DNA from: Musa acuminata AAA Group
Taxonomy: Eukaryota > Streptophyta > Magnoliopsida > Zingiberales > Musaceae
DNA: 64,000 nucleotides
NCBI RefSeq assembly: GCF_036884655.1
Contig: NC_088342.1
Span: forward strand, 12,895,501-12,959,500
Direction of reading: 5' to 3'
Below the pieces are notes generated by a model that was not told the DNA's origin, did not search any database, and saw only the letters and a list, made by a program, of their open reading frames with translations. The position numbers were made by a program, and so were the translations under genes. Below are positions 1 to 10,032 of this stretch, in pieces (within the stretch, counting starts at the first letter, position 1; the number at the start of each line of letters is the position of its first letter).

Positions 1-605
1 TCATCTCCAGCATTGTATCAACTATTCACCTCTTGTGTAAAAAATTGTGAGCGGATAGAATAACCTAATTATTTATTAGCATGAATATAAGGCTTATATG
101 ATAGTAAAACTTCGGATGCATGTGAGAAGGAACACTTGGAGGTGTTGTGTTGGGTCAAAAAAGAACAGCATGTCCAGCAAAGCAGGATATATCTATCTAT
201 CTATCTTTTTAAGAGGACATGGGCATGCATGCATTGCAGTACATCAGGAACAACCTCTTTAAAGAAAAAGCAACATCTTCCGACTCTTTTGCAACATCTT
301 CAGTACATCGAATAAAAGAAGTCTAAATGATTGATAAAATGTGATATATGCGGCCTCGAGCAACAAAACAAAAGTAATATAACATGTCCACTTCATCCCA
401 ATGAACTTTGGGGTGATGGAAAAGAGATTCCAAAGTCCAATGCAACATGCTTGCTGGAAAGAAGACAGTGGTATCATGCTTGCCCTCTCCTTAGCATACC
501 GACATTATTAAGCCACAAGATTCTACTTCTCCTACTTCTTCAACATGCGATTACACTAAGTGGTAATTACCAGAAAGCCATGTACCAACCCACGGCTAGA
601 CATTT

Positions 606-724
606 ATATGTAGTCAATTATCATCTCTGAGGATGTGTCGGAGGCAAGCTAGGTTAGGTTAGGTTTATGTAGCCAATTATCATCTCTGTGGATATGTCAG
701 AGGCAAGCTAGGTTAGGTTAGGTT
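606..724. repeat. Two tandem copies of a ~60-bp unit ending in GGTTAGGTTAGGTT
   Basis: Two imperfect copies of a unit starting TATGTAG and running through ATTATCATCTCTG to AGGCAAGCTAGGTTAGG. Each ends in two or three TTAGG repeats. A second small duplication, a GTATAAAGACCT core followed by GAATCAC, lies just downstream (about 754-805). No coding function is seen. Confidence 0.7.
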
Positions 725-2275
725 AGCCTCGGGGGCAACCTTCGAAATGTCTTTGTATAAAGACCTCAGGAATCACGGTACCTGAGTTGTATAAAGACCT
801 TAGTGAATCACTGTTATTTTTTTGTTGACATTTGTAATCATACTCGATGGATTCATTCTTGATTTATCAATTCATATTATGAATAATAAATACTATACAA
901 AGATTTTAAAATCTAGGAAAAGTTAAAATAAAATAAATAAAATTTTATTTTAATAGCCAAAAAAATACCCCCCTAATGTGGAAAGTTTATGGACAGTGAA
1001 TTTATTTTGCATATTTAAAATATCATTTATGTTTCATCATTCTATACAAATTTAGTTGGTGCAAGAATAATTTTCTTTTGTTTTCATCTTGAAAGCTCTA
1101 TGCTTAGTATTTTACAAAAATAAAAGAACTGAATATTTAGTTGATGGTTTAATTAAATTTAATCTAGATTCAAAATTTGAACTTTTAACAATTTTTCTAT
1201 GCATAATCAAAATGTCAGAATTAAGTATCGTATTATAAGTAAGCAATAGATTAGATGATATTAGTAAATAATATAGTTATAAAAATTCTTTATTTTACTG
1301 ATTTTGAAATTAGTGCGTGGATTGAATAAAGGGTAAAAGTTATTCAACAAGATAAGTAAGTTTTGAAACTTTAAAAATCATACATGTGAATATTTTACTA
1401 TATGCCCTATGCTTAGACCTATTTTATCTTGATGATCATATAAAATATATACACCTCTATCTTCTATTTGAGAAAACTAAGGCTTTTGATGCTTTCAACT
1501 CTTTATCAAGCAAAATGTAGAGAATCAAATGGAAAATAAAATTAATAATAATAAAATAAAATCAAGATTTTAGATCAGATGAAGAATATTATAGAAAGGT
1601 ACATACAAAAAAAAAAAACAAATGATGGATTTTTTTGTTAGATTTCTTAAAGAAAAGACACAATATATAATTAATTCTTAGCACACCTCAACAAAATGAG
1701 GTTGCTGTAGGAAGGAACAACACATTTATAATCACACCAGATAAAGAAGATTGAATCTATCTTAAATAAGAAAAATTTTCAACCATCCAAAATCAAATCT
1801 CAACATCTATAACATAGAATTGAAGACATCAAAAGTATTTGGTTCTCATTCACATACATTATAAAATCTGTATATTTTATAATTATTCAACGTCACTTGA
1901 TAATTTCATAAAATTCAAAGTTAACTCAGATTCTTAACAATCACTTATAAACTCATAAGATCAATAAAACACCATATTCATATGCTAATAATTTATCTTA
2001 AGTTCACATCAAAGCATAAAAATATCATATTTAAAATCTCTAAACTTCCCATATTTCTTTTAACATTTACAAAAACAAACACCAACTTAGGATTTTGAAC
2101 AACCTCACAACCAAAATGTTCCTTTACAATGAAAAATCACAAAACAAGAAAAATAATTTCTACTACACTACTACTGGAGTACCACCCTAGCCCAACTTAA
2201 CATGAGTATAAAGATAAGCTAATGTGAAAAATCTGTATAGCAATAAGGTGAGCTATAAAAGTTTGGCAAATAACT

Positions 2276-2278
<3 letters not shown>

Positions 2279-2324
<46 letters not shown>

Positions 2325-2340
2325 ATATAATATAATATAA
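2279..2340. repeat. AT dinucleotide microsatellite running into TATAA repeats
   Basis: Uninterrupted AT dinucleotides from about 2279 to 2318, followed by TATAA pentamers to 2340. This is simple-sequence DNA. Confidence 0.9.
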
Positions 2341-3780
2341 GAGAGGTCAAATTATATAGCATAAGGATCAAGAAAGATACAAGATATGAATTCAAGAATC
2401 ATACTTAGTGTTTCATATAATTAATCCATAATAAAAAAAAGTAAGGAACAACATATAAACAAATGAAGATCAAAATATAAGATATGATCTTAAGAGTCAT
2501 ATTTATCATTTCATTCAATTCATTTATATCAAAAGAGTAAATAATTAGGCATGAGCATGTCCTTTAGAATCATATCAAAACAACATAGATATAGTGGGGA
2601 TCATAACATAATATAACTTTATCTATTTTTTATGGATATAATATGTCTCTAATGTCTAGAAGTTCAACCCCACCCATATCTAGATGAAGTCATAGGCCAA
2701 CATGAGCATCATAGGCTCTATAACATAATATATATATTTTTCGATAAAAGAAACAAAATATCCCACAAATATCAATATACAAATAAAGACTTCTCAAGTA
2801 AGAAAGGATAAATGTATCAGAAGCATATGTGAAATAAGAAATGAAACAACAAAGATATACATGTGTATGTATGAAGGAATACCGAAGCTAATATAAACAT
2901 ATACATAACTCATTCAATTATAACAAAAAATCAATGAGTAAGAGATAAAAGAGGTGCAATACGAGGCTCATTTATGGGAGGATTTTTGGATGAAATCAAA
3001 TCGTAAAGGATAGAAGCAATAGTTGCATAAGTTAGAGAACAATTCATTCTGGAAGAATCTATAGGGAAAATTATAGTTGTTATCAAGATAGATAGTTGTA
3101 CTCTAAATTATTCATGTAAAGCGTGGTTAGAAAGATATGTGAGTTTAATTTCTAATAAGATAAGTTTTATGTAAATTAAAGTAGTCTAAAAAAGTTATAA
3201 ATAATTTAATGCAGATAGATCATATCATTTTGTCTCTGATTAATAGAAATAAGTGGCCAATTAAAATAAGTGTTTGGATAGGTATTTGTACTTCAAATCA
3301 TTCAAATAAAGTGTTGAAAAAAAAATCAAAAAATTTAATTTTTAACAAAAGAGAATTTGTTCAATTTAGAGTTTCGTATAAAATATTATAGTTGAAATAG
3401 GACATACAAGTCAAGATTATCATAATTTCATAATTATAATTCGATAACTAAATTGAAGGTTTACACTTATAAAGGGACAAAGCTTTACTATTTACTCATA
3501 AAAGATCAGATTTACTATAGGATTAGATTAAACACTCATCTTAAAGAACTAATTTTCTAAGATCTTAAATTAATCCAAATTCCTAAACCATGTGTCTTCT
3601 TCTTCTTCTTCTTCTTGGTGGCAATCAATTAAATTAATCCAAATTCCTAAACCATGCATCAAAATTGCATTGACTATCAACATATAACAAGCACGAGGTG
3701 TCACCTAGTGGCACTTGTATTATCCCCATTTTTCTTTTTTTCTCGATTGATTTATTATGATTTTTTTATAAAAAAATTAG

Positions 3781-4120
3781 TATCAAATTTTAGGATTCAC
3801 AGTTAAGTCCCTATCTTTAAGCTTTCAACATAAAATTATATATTTAAAGGTATTATTAAATAAAATTTTATATTAAAATAATAAAAAAAATATCGATATC
3901 ATAAATAATTAATAAATGAAGGATATTACACTTGTGGACATGGTAAGAAATATGATATGTATCAAATTTTAGGATTCACTTATGGACATGGAAATCACTG
4001 TCAAATTCTAGGATTCACAATTAAGTCCATATAATTAAGCTTTTAATATAAAATTATATAATTCAAGGCATTGTTAAAAAAGTCTCACATTAAAATTATC
4101 AAACAAATTCCGGATATCAT
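3781..4120. repeat. Decayed local duplication, second copy split by the retrotransposon
   Basis: A block beginning with CAAATTTTAGGATTCAC (from about 3783) is repeated in diverged form from about 4000. Copy 1 runs on through GATATCATAAATAATTAA to about 3957. Copy 2 reaches GATATCAT at 4120, is interrupted by the LTR element, and resumes at 12408 with ATCATAAACAATTAAG up to about 12480. Copy 1 therefore acts as an unoccupied version of the insertion site. Confidence 0.7.
4116..4120. repeat. Left target-site duplication ATCAT
   Basis: ATCAT directly precedes the 5' LTR and is repeated exactly after the 3' LTR at 12408-12412. A 5-bp duplication is the usual size for copia integrase. Confidence 0.93.
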
Positions 4121-5047
4121 TGTTGAATCTCGTATTTTGATGATGAAACTACTTGATATATGTTTATAATTTAATCTGCGTTTTGAGTGACGCAGGATGC
4201 TTTGATCAGGATGAGACAATTAAAGCAGGAAAATCATGTTGTGCCGGAGGAACATGTCAGAAGATTGGACGTCGGGCCGGTGGATCGGTCGACGTATCGA
4301 CAGAAGGCTTCGGGCCGTGGACTCGGGCATCGGGCCAAGAAGAGCGGGTATTGTGCCAAGGATATCAGAGTTGCGGAGTCAACTGGCCGATTGGGCAATA
4401 GGCTGCAGGAAAGGACGATGCGCCGAAGAATCGGACGAAGCGTCGAGGGACCAATGACATGCCGGACAACTTGGTTAATTGCTTAGGATTAATTGTCTCG
4501 ATCGAAATTTTGCTTTAATTGTGCAGGATTAGCTATGATAACGATGAAGACATAAAGCGAAACAAAGTGTCGGAGTCAAGCGCGAAGGATTTGTTGCAAG
4601 TTCGAGAGTTCGACGGAAGTCCGAAAGTTCATCGGGAATGCTACCGGAACTAGCCAAGAATGAGTTGGGAGCTTGCCGAAGGATTTTCGGAAGCTCGCCG
4701 GAAGGTTCGTTGGGAGTTCGCGGAGCTCGCCGAGAAAGATCGGAGCTTGCCGAAGAAGCTCGTTGGAACTCGCTAAGAACAAATCGTGAAGTCTAGGAGC
4801 TTGCCGGGAGTCCGCAGAATGGTTTCCGAGAGTTCATCGGAAGACCGTCGGAAGTTTGCCGAAAGCTCGCCAGAAGAAGTCTTGACTTGCGGACTTTGTA
4901 ATAGCTTATAAAATGTCTTTAAAATCATAGTTAGCACATTAATTAGGGTTAAGATTAGGTGTTAATCCTATAACCCAAGTAAGGGCCAATTAGGCCCAAG
5001 TTCGGACTGGTTTGGGCCAAGTTTGGAGCCAAACCAAGTGAGCTGAA

Positions 5048-5345
5048 ATAGTGAAAGAGGTGGCACCGCCCCAGCCAGGAGGTAGCACCGCCCAGGCTAT
5101 GTCTCCCAGCGAGACTGGGAGGTGCAACCGCCCCAGCCAGGAGGTGGCACCGCCTGGGGCTCAGTCTCCGAGCGAGACTGGGCGGTGCAACCTCCCTGAC
5201 AGAGAGGTGGCACCGCCTGAGCTCAGTCTTCGAGCAAGACTGGGCGGTGCAACCTCCCTGACAGAGAGGTGGCACCGCCTGAGCTCGGTCTTCGAGCTCT
5301 GCCAGGCGGTGCAACCTCTCCAGTCAAGAGGTGCAACCGCCTGAT
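5048..5345 (+). promoter_or_regulatory. Array of GGTGGCACCGCC palindromic boxes upstream of the LTR TATA box
   Basis: About ten copies of GAGGTGGCACCGCC or the related GGCGGTGCAACCTCC occur in alternating orientation, separated by GAGACTGGG-type spacers. GGTGGCACC is close to self-complementary, so single strands could form several hairpins. The array ends about 60 bp before the TATA box. The same arrangement with a different core, GGTACCACCGC, is found in the minus-strand LTRs. An enhancer or silencing target is possible; no function is proven. Confidence 0.6.
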
Positions 5346-5401
5346 CCCGAAATTCCGGGATTTGATCGTTTTGAGCTCCAAATTTGAATTGGGTTGGGGC
5401 C

Positions 5402-5409
5402 TATAAATA
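5402..5409 (+). promoter_or_regulatory. LTR TATA box
   Basis: TATAAATA within GCCTATAAATACCCC. The identical site occurs in the 3' LTR at 11314-11321, and related TATTTATAG sites (reverse) occur in the minus-strand LTRs. It is the likely start region of the genomic RNA. Confidence 0.75.
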
Positions 5410-5765
5410 CCCCACCCATTCAGCACTGAAAAGAAAAAGAACTTACCCGAAATCTTGATCTTTTCAGTGGTTCTTAGAGCTCAAAACTGCTAGTTTTCCT
5501 CCTCCTTCTGTTCTTCAAGTTTGAGTTGTGAAGAGAGGAGAGAAAACATCTGTAAGGGTTGTCTCCTAAGCCCATCAAAAGGAGTGAATCTGTAAGAGGG
5601 TAGTTGGCCTTCGCCTATTGAAGGAAGGCCTCTAGTTGACGTCGGTAACCTCATCGGTGGAGGAAGCCAAAAGTGGAGTAGGTCAAGACTGACCGAACCA
5701 CTCTAAATCTCTGGTTTGCGTTTATTTTGAGCACTTTATCATTACTGCAAACCTCCTACATAGCT

Positions 5766-6145
5766 ACTGCTCTCTGCGCTTTTACGAACGAGTTCTGTGC
5801 AGTTTACGTTCACGTCTTAATTCCATTTACAAACTGCAAACTGCTCTCTGCGCTTTTACGAACGAATTCTGTGCAGTTTACGTTTACGTCTTGATTCCAT
5901 CTACAAACTGCAAACTGTCTCTCTGCGCTTTTACAAATGAGTTCTGTGCAGTTTACGTTTACGTCTTGATTTCACTTACAACTGCAAACTGTCTTCTGCG
6001 CTTTTTTACGAACAAGGTTCTGTGCAGTTTACGTTTACGTCTTTTGATTTCATTTACAACTGCAAACTGTCTTCTGCGCTTTTACGAACAAGGTTCTGTG
6101 CAGTTTACGTTTACGTCTTGATTTCATTTAGAACTGCAAACTGTC
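5766..6145 (+). repeat. Minisatellite of ~75-bp units in the transcribed part of the LTR
   Basis: Five imperfect units, each reading roughly CTCTGCGCTTTTACGAACGA, then GTTCTGTGCAGTTTACGTT, a CACGTCTTGATT-like part, and ACAAACTGCAAACTG. The array is copied in the 3' LTR at about 11678-12057. It lies downstream of the TATA box and so in the R/U5 part of the transcript. Confidence 0.8.
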
Positions 6146-6376
6146 ATCTGCGTTTAGACGCAAACTGCGTTTAGACGCAAACTGCGTTTAGACGTAAACT
6201 GCGCTTAGACGCAAACTGCGTTTAGACGTAAACTGCGTTTAGACGTAAACTGCGCTTAGACGCAAACTGTGTTTAGACGCAAACTGCGCTTAGACGCAAA
6301 CTGTGTTTAGACGCAAACTGCGCTTAGACGCAATCTGCGCTTAGACGCAAACTGCACTTAGATACAAACTGTGAAT
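6146..6376 (+). repeat. 17-bp palindromic tandem array in LTR U5
   Basis: About 13 head-to-tail copies of GCGTTTAGACGCAAACT with C/T variants. Each unit contains GCGT-TTAG-ACGC, a short inverted repeat, so every unit can fold alone or with a neighbour. The 3' LTR carries the same array (about 12058-12288) with a few point changes. Confidence 0.85.
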
Positions 6377-6492
6377 CAGCTTTTGCATCATAATAGTTTC
6401 TATCGAATGAACGCAGCTTTCGGTTTTAATCGCTGTAAAATTTCCGCTGCACTAATTCACCCCCCCCTCTTAGTGCTCTCGATCCTAACAAT

Positions 6493-6504
6493 TGGTATCA
6501 GAGC
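6493..6504 (+). other. Primer-binding site (initiator Met tRNA type)
   Basis: TGGTATCAGAGC starts two bases after the 5' LTR end. It is the standard complement to the 3' end of initiator methionine tRNA used by plant copia elements. Confidence 0.92.
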
Positions 6505-6540
6505 TGGGTATTTCTCATTTCGGATTTACACCCGAGAGAA

Positions 6541-7545
6541 ATGGCTCTTCAAGAGGGCTTTTCGGTCTTTCGTCCACCGTTCTTTAACGGATTGGGCTAT
6601 ACTTATTGGAAAACTCGAATGAGAGTTTTCTTGATTTCTCTAAATCTGGATTTATGGAATATCGTTGAAAACAGTTTTCAACTTCCCTCTAAACCGACGA
6701 ATGAATGGTCGGATTTGGAGAAGAAGTATTTCTCTTTAAACGCAAAGGCTATGAATGCCTTATTTTGCGCTTTGGACAAAAATGAGTTCAATCGGATTTC
6801 TACGTGCGAAACAGCTTTTGACATTTGGCGAACACTTGAAATCACGCACGAGGGAACTAGTAGTGTCAAAGACTCGAAAGTTAACTTTTTATTGCATGAT
6901 TTCGAGCTTTTTCGAATGCAACCAAGCGAGACTATAGGCGACATGTACACCCGTTTCACAGATGTCGTCAATAGTTTAAGAGCTCTTGGAAAATGTTTTT
7001 CGGACTTTGAACTCGTAAACAAGATTTTGCGTTCTCTTTCTAAGAAGTGGGATTCAAAGGTAACTGCAATACAGGAAGCTAAAAACCTAAACAACTTACC
7101 ACTTGAAGAACTAATTGGTTCATTGATGACATATGAAATGGTGCACAATGCACATGATGAACATGTTGAACACAATCACCTTCCAAAGAACAGGAAGGAT
7201 TTGGAACTCTAGACAAATGAATGCCACTTGAGCGATGACTCAAGTGATGAGGACAATGATGAACAAAACAACCTTCCAAAGAGCAGGAAGGATTTGGGAC
7301 ATAGAACATTTGAAGACCACTCGAGCATAAGCTCAAGTGATGGTGAACTTAAACTACAAATGAAACGAAAATTAAAAAGCAAAAAGAATGGAACTACTTG
7401 CTTTAAATGCAAGAAGAAGAACAAAAATTGGGATGAATCGAGCTCCTCCGAAGACGAAGAAAAAATCAACAAAAGCGAGGCGGCAAACTACGCCTTAACA
7501 GCCTACAACGTTGAGGTAATGCCTTTGGTTTATTTTGAAATTACT
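6541..7545 (+). pseudogene. gag: Copia gag (UBN2-type) with one in-frame stop
   Basis: A start codon 36 bases past the primer site opens a frame of 223 codons. It ends at TAG (7210-7212) and continues in the same frame to 7545, so the original product was about 335 residues. The first 190 residues fit the copia gag-polypeptide domain (UBN2 type), with FNGLGYTYWKTRM near the start, then KAMNALFCAL and LEITHEGTSSVKDSKV. A module containing LPKxRKDL and an acidic Ser/Asp run is duplicated on each side of the stop. The zinc knuckle is cut short: CFKCKKK is present but the GHxxxxC half is missing, and the frame jumps to an acidic tail (WDESSSSEDEE) like that of SIRE-type gags. Nucleic-acid binding by this copy is doubtful. 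Confidence 0.85.
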
Positions 7546-7548
7546 TGA

Positions 7549-10018
7549 TGCTTTCATGATGTAGTTTTCTTTTTTAGTTTAGAATTAATTTTCTTGAAAA
7601 TTACATGTTAAAAAAAAAATTACAAAATTATGATCATGCTAGTAATTTCGAAAATGATAATATTGCATATTTTATGATAAACAAACAAAATTATTTTGAT
7701 TGAAAATATGAAATCATGGTTAAGAAGTAATAATGTGTATCATGTTTGATTAACATTGTTGAATGAAATCACGTTTGATTTAAAGTAATGCGTAATAATA
7801 TTAAATGGTTATGATACAATGATTAACAATTTTATGCATGAGATTTTAAGTTATTCATGATCATGAGCTTGTTTGATCTTCATGATTTAAATTCAAAATC
7901 TATAGCAAAAATCATGTCTGAATGCATGAAAGTACTAATTTCATTTTCGGATTCATTTAACAATTGGTATCCTAACAATCGGATTTTCTCATACACTTAT
8001 GAAAAATATTTTTCTAAAATGGATTTGATGAAATGATTCCTGCTTATAAATTCCATCTTGAAATATGAATGATAGTGTCTTTGCTTGCAAAGATTTGTTT
8101 CACATACATATCTCCTATGATTCATGTGCAGAAAAAGAATTTATAAATCATAATACAATGAGATTTCTTATGCAAAAATAAAGTGCTTTTGTGATTCTTT
8201 GCTAAAGAGAATAATTATTAAAATCATGATCTTGATCATTATAACATGAAGCTCTTTATAAATCAAGATCGTTCATTATGCTACCTACATTTATCAAAAA
8301 GGAGTTCTTCAAATGAAATGCAACTTGTCTTTTGATTTCATGATATTTTGTGAATTTCGAAATTAATTTTAATGACTTGATTATGAGTTTCAAGTTGACG
8401 ATTTGATTTGAATAAGTTATGTCTAAATCATAATCATGATCTTGCAAAATTGAAATCACAAATAATATCTTTTGGTATTCATGAATTGATACTCACAATA
8501 TGAAAGTATTGGTATTCATGACTTGATTTTGATTGAAACATTACATGCTTAAATTAATCATTCTTCTATGTTTCAAAAATTCTTTAAATGCCTTATGTGA
8601 TGACTGAAAATTAATTTGCTTTATGATGAATCACGAATCATGACTTGATCTATGATATTGAAATATTTTAATCATGATTCTTGGTTATATAATTCCTTTG
8701 CCCTATTAAAAGGATTTGTTGAATGGATCATGTCCTTCTTGAACTTTCTTGATATCATGACAAGATTTTGTAATATGGCCTGTATAATAATTAAAAAATT
8801 TTGGCCATTGATTTCTCCCTTCTTTTCGACAAAAACAAAGGGGAGAAAGCTTTTGCTAGTTAGAACATGCAAAGAAAAGCAAGTGCAATCTTGCACATGA
8901 AGCAAGTGTTGAATTGCCATGATTGAACCTAAGAATCTTGCTATGCTTTTGTGCTTATATGTTGTGATGAAAATATAGCTTCATGTTATAAAAACTTGCA
9001 TATATTTTAAAATAGCTAGAGCTACTTCTCCTTTTGTTGATGATAAAGGGGGAGAAATATATGAATTGATACTATAAGTGCCATATTTGAATTTTCATCA
9101 TGTTAAGATATCAAGAACTTATATCGTAATTCTACTTGATGATATCTTGCCATGTGATGAAATGCTACGATTTGTTGTTAAAATGATGCATGCAATACTT
9201 ATGCTTTCTACGTAATGTATTGCATATGATATGAACCTTGATTAAAATTGCCTTGATTTGAATTCAAGGTTTATCTCAATTATGGAATTTTGAAATAAAA
9301 ATGATTACTCACCTTTGTCATGATTTAGAAATTGACAGAAAGGATTTTCCCTTCTTTTTTACAATGACTAAGGAGTAGATAACTTGCATGCACAATTCAA
9401 GAAGAAAGCAAATTTTCACTTCTCAAAAGAGAAGAAATTGCTATCTTAAACATCTTAAGAAACAAAAAGAACAAAGGTGCTATCTTGCCTATCTCAAGAA
9501 GCAAAACATGCTAACTTGCGCATCTAGCAAAGTGGACAAAATTTTCATATTTCAAGAAGCAAGAGTTGCCATCTTGAACATCTCTAATTTTCATACCAAG
9601 TACTATCTTGTATGCTATAAAACTTGCATATCTAAAACTTGATAGCTTGAATATTCTAAGCATGATTCAGAACTTGCTATATTTTCTAACAAAATTGCAC
9701 GATGATAAAACTTGATATTATGTTTTTCATGCAATGAGTTGAACCAATATCACAAACACTTGATTGTGATACTTCTCCTTTTTGTTGATGACAAAGGGGG
9801 AGAAGTATGTTGATGAAAGTATGTTGATGACATGACATGTGATGCATAAGTTTATGCATATGTTCATGTTGACGTGTTGCAAGTATTCATGATGAATATT
9901 GCAATGACTTGAATTCAGTTTGAATTCAAGGTTTTATCAATATGGCATATTGATAGGGGGAGTTTGTTTAAACTCCGGGAGTTAAGGTTAACTCCGTCAT
10001 CAACTAGTTGTCATCATC
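7549..10018 (+). other. Non-coding internal region of the gag-only element
   Basis: AT-rich sequence full of CATGAT and TTGCATGAA-type words with no conserved protein frame. It carries at least three PPT-like purine tracts, AAAGGGGAGAAAG (8837-8849), AAAGGGGGAGAAA (9045-9057) and AAAGGGGGAGAAG (9793-9805). Each is preceded by a pyrimidine arm (CTTCTCC or TTTCTCCC) that can pair with it across a loop. Two inverted repeats, GGAGTTT/AAACTCC and GGAGTTAA/TTAACTCC, lie at about 9957-9997, just before the true PPT. Similar structures occur in the minus-strand relatives. Confidence 0.75.
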
Positions 10019-10031
10019 AAAAAGGGGGAGA
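10019..10031 (+). other. Polypurine tract (plus-strand primer)
   Basis: AAAAAGGGGGAGA abuts the 3' LTR with one T between. This is the expected position for plus-strand DNA priming. Confidence 0.88.
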
Positions 10032-10032
10032 T

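Larger units (their letters stand above)
1..4120. other. AT-rich intergenic region, no gene recognised
   Basis: No open frame here shows a protein family or plausible exon structure I can recognise. The longest frame (331-630, plus) has no recognisable motif. The stretch holds a TCTA microsatellite near 190-207, a roughly 60-bp tandem duplication (606-724), an AT microsatellite (2279-2340), a CTT run (about 3597-3616) flanked by two copies of a 27-bp AT-rich segment, and a decayed duplication at 3781-4120 that continues past the retrotransposon at 12408. It reads as old repeat-derived DNA. Confidence 0.6.
4121..6490 (+). repeat. 5' LTR (2370 bp)
   Basis: Begins TGTTGAATCTCG and ends GATCCTAACA, followed directly by the primer-binding site. 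In order it holds a Gly/Glu-codon-like GC-rich section with repeated AGCTTGCCG/AGCTCGCCG blocks (about 4560-4880), an array of GGTGGCACCGCC boxes (5048-5345), a TATA box (5402-5409), a minisatellite of about 75 bp (5766-6145), and a 17-bp palindromic repeat array (6146-6376). Coding-looking frames inside it are products of these repeats. Confidence 0.93.

Noticed and set aside
331..630. 99-codon plus-strand ORF with several Cys and His
   Set aside because: No recognised spacing of a zinc-binding motif, no codon bias, and an overlapping frame on the other strand; most likely chance.
4153..5426. Several ORFs in the LTR on both strands, repeated at 10099-11338
   Set aside because: They are translations of the GC-rich LTR repeats, are duplicated exactly with the LTR, and have no domain content.
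5766..6376. Regularly spaced repeats considered as a CRISPR array
   Set aside because: Units are head-to-tail without unique spacers, occur inside a plant LTR and are duplicated in the other LTR.
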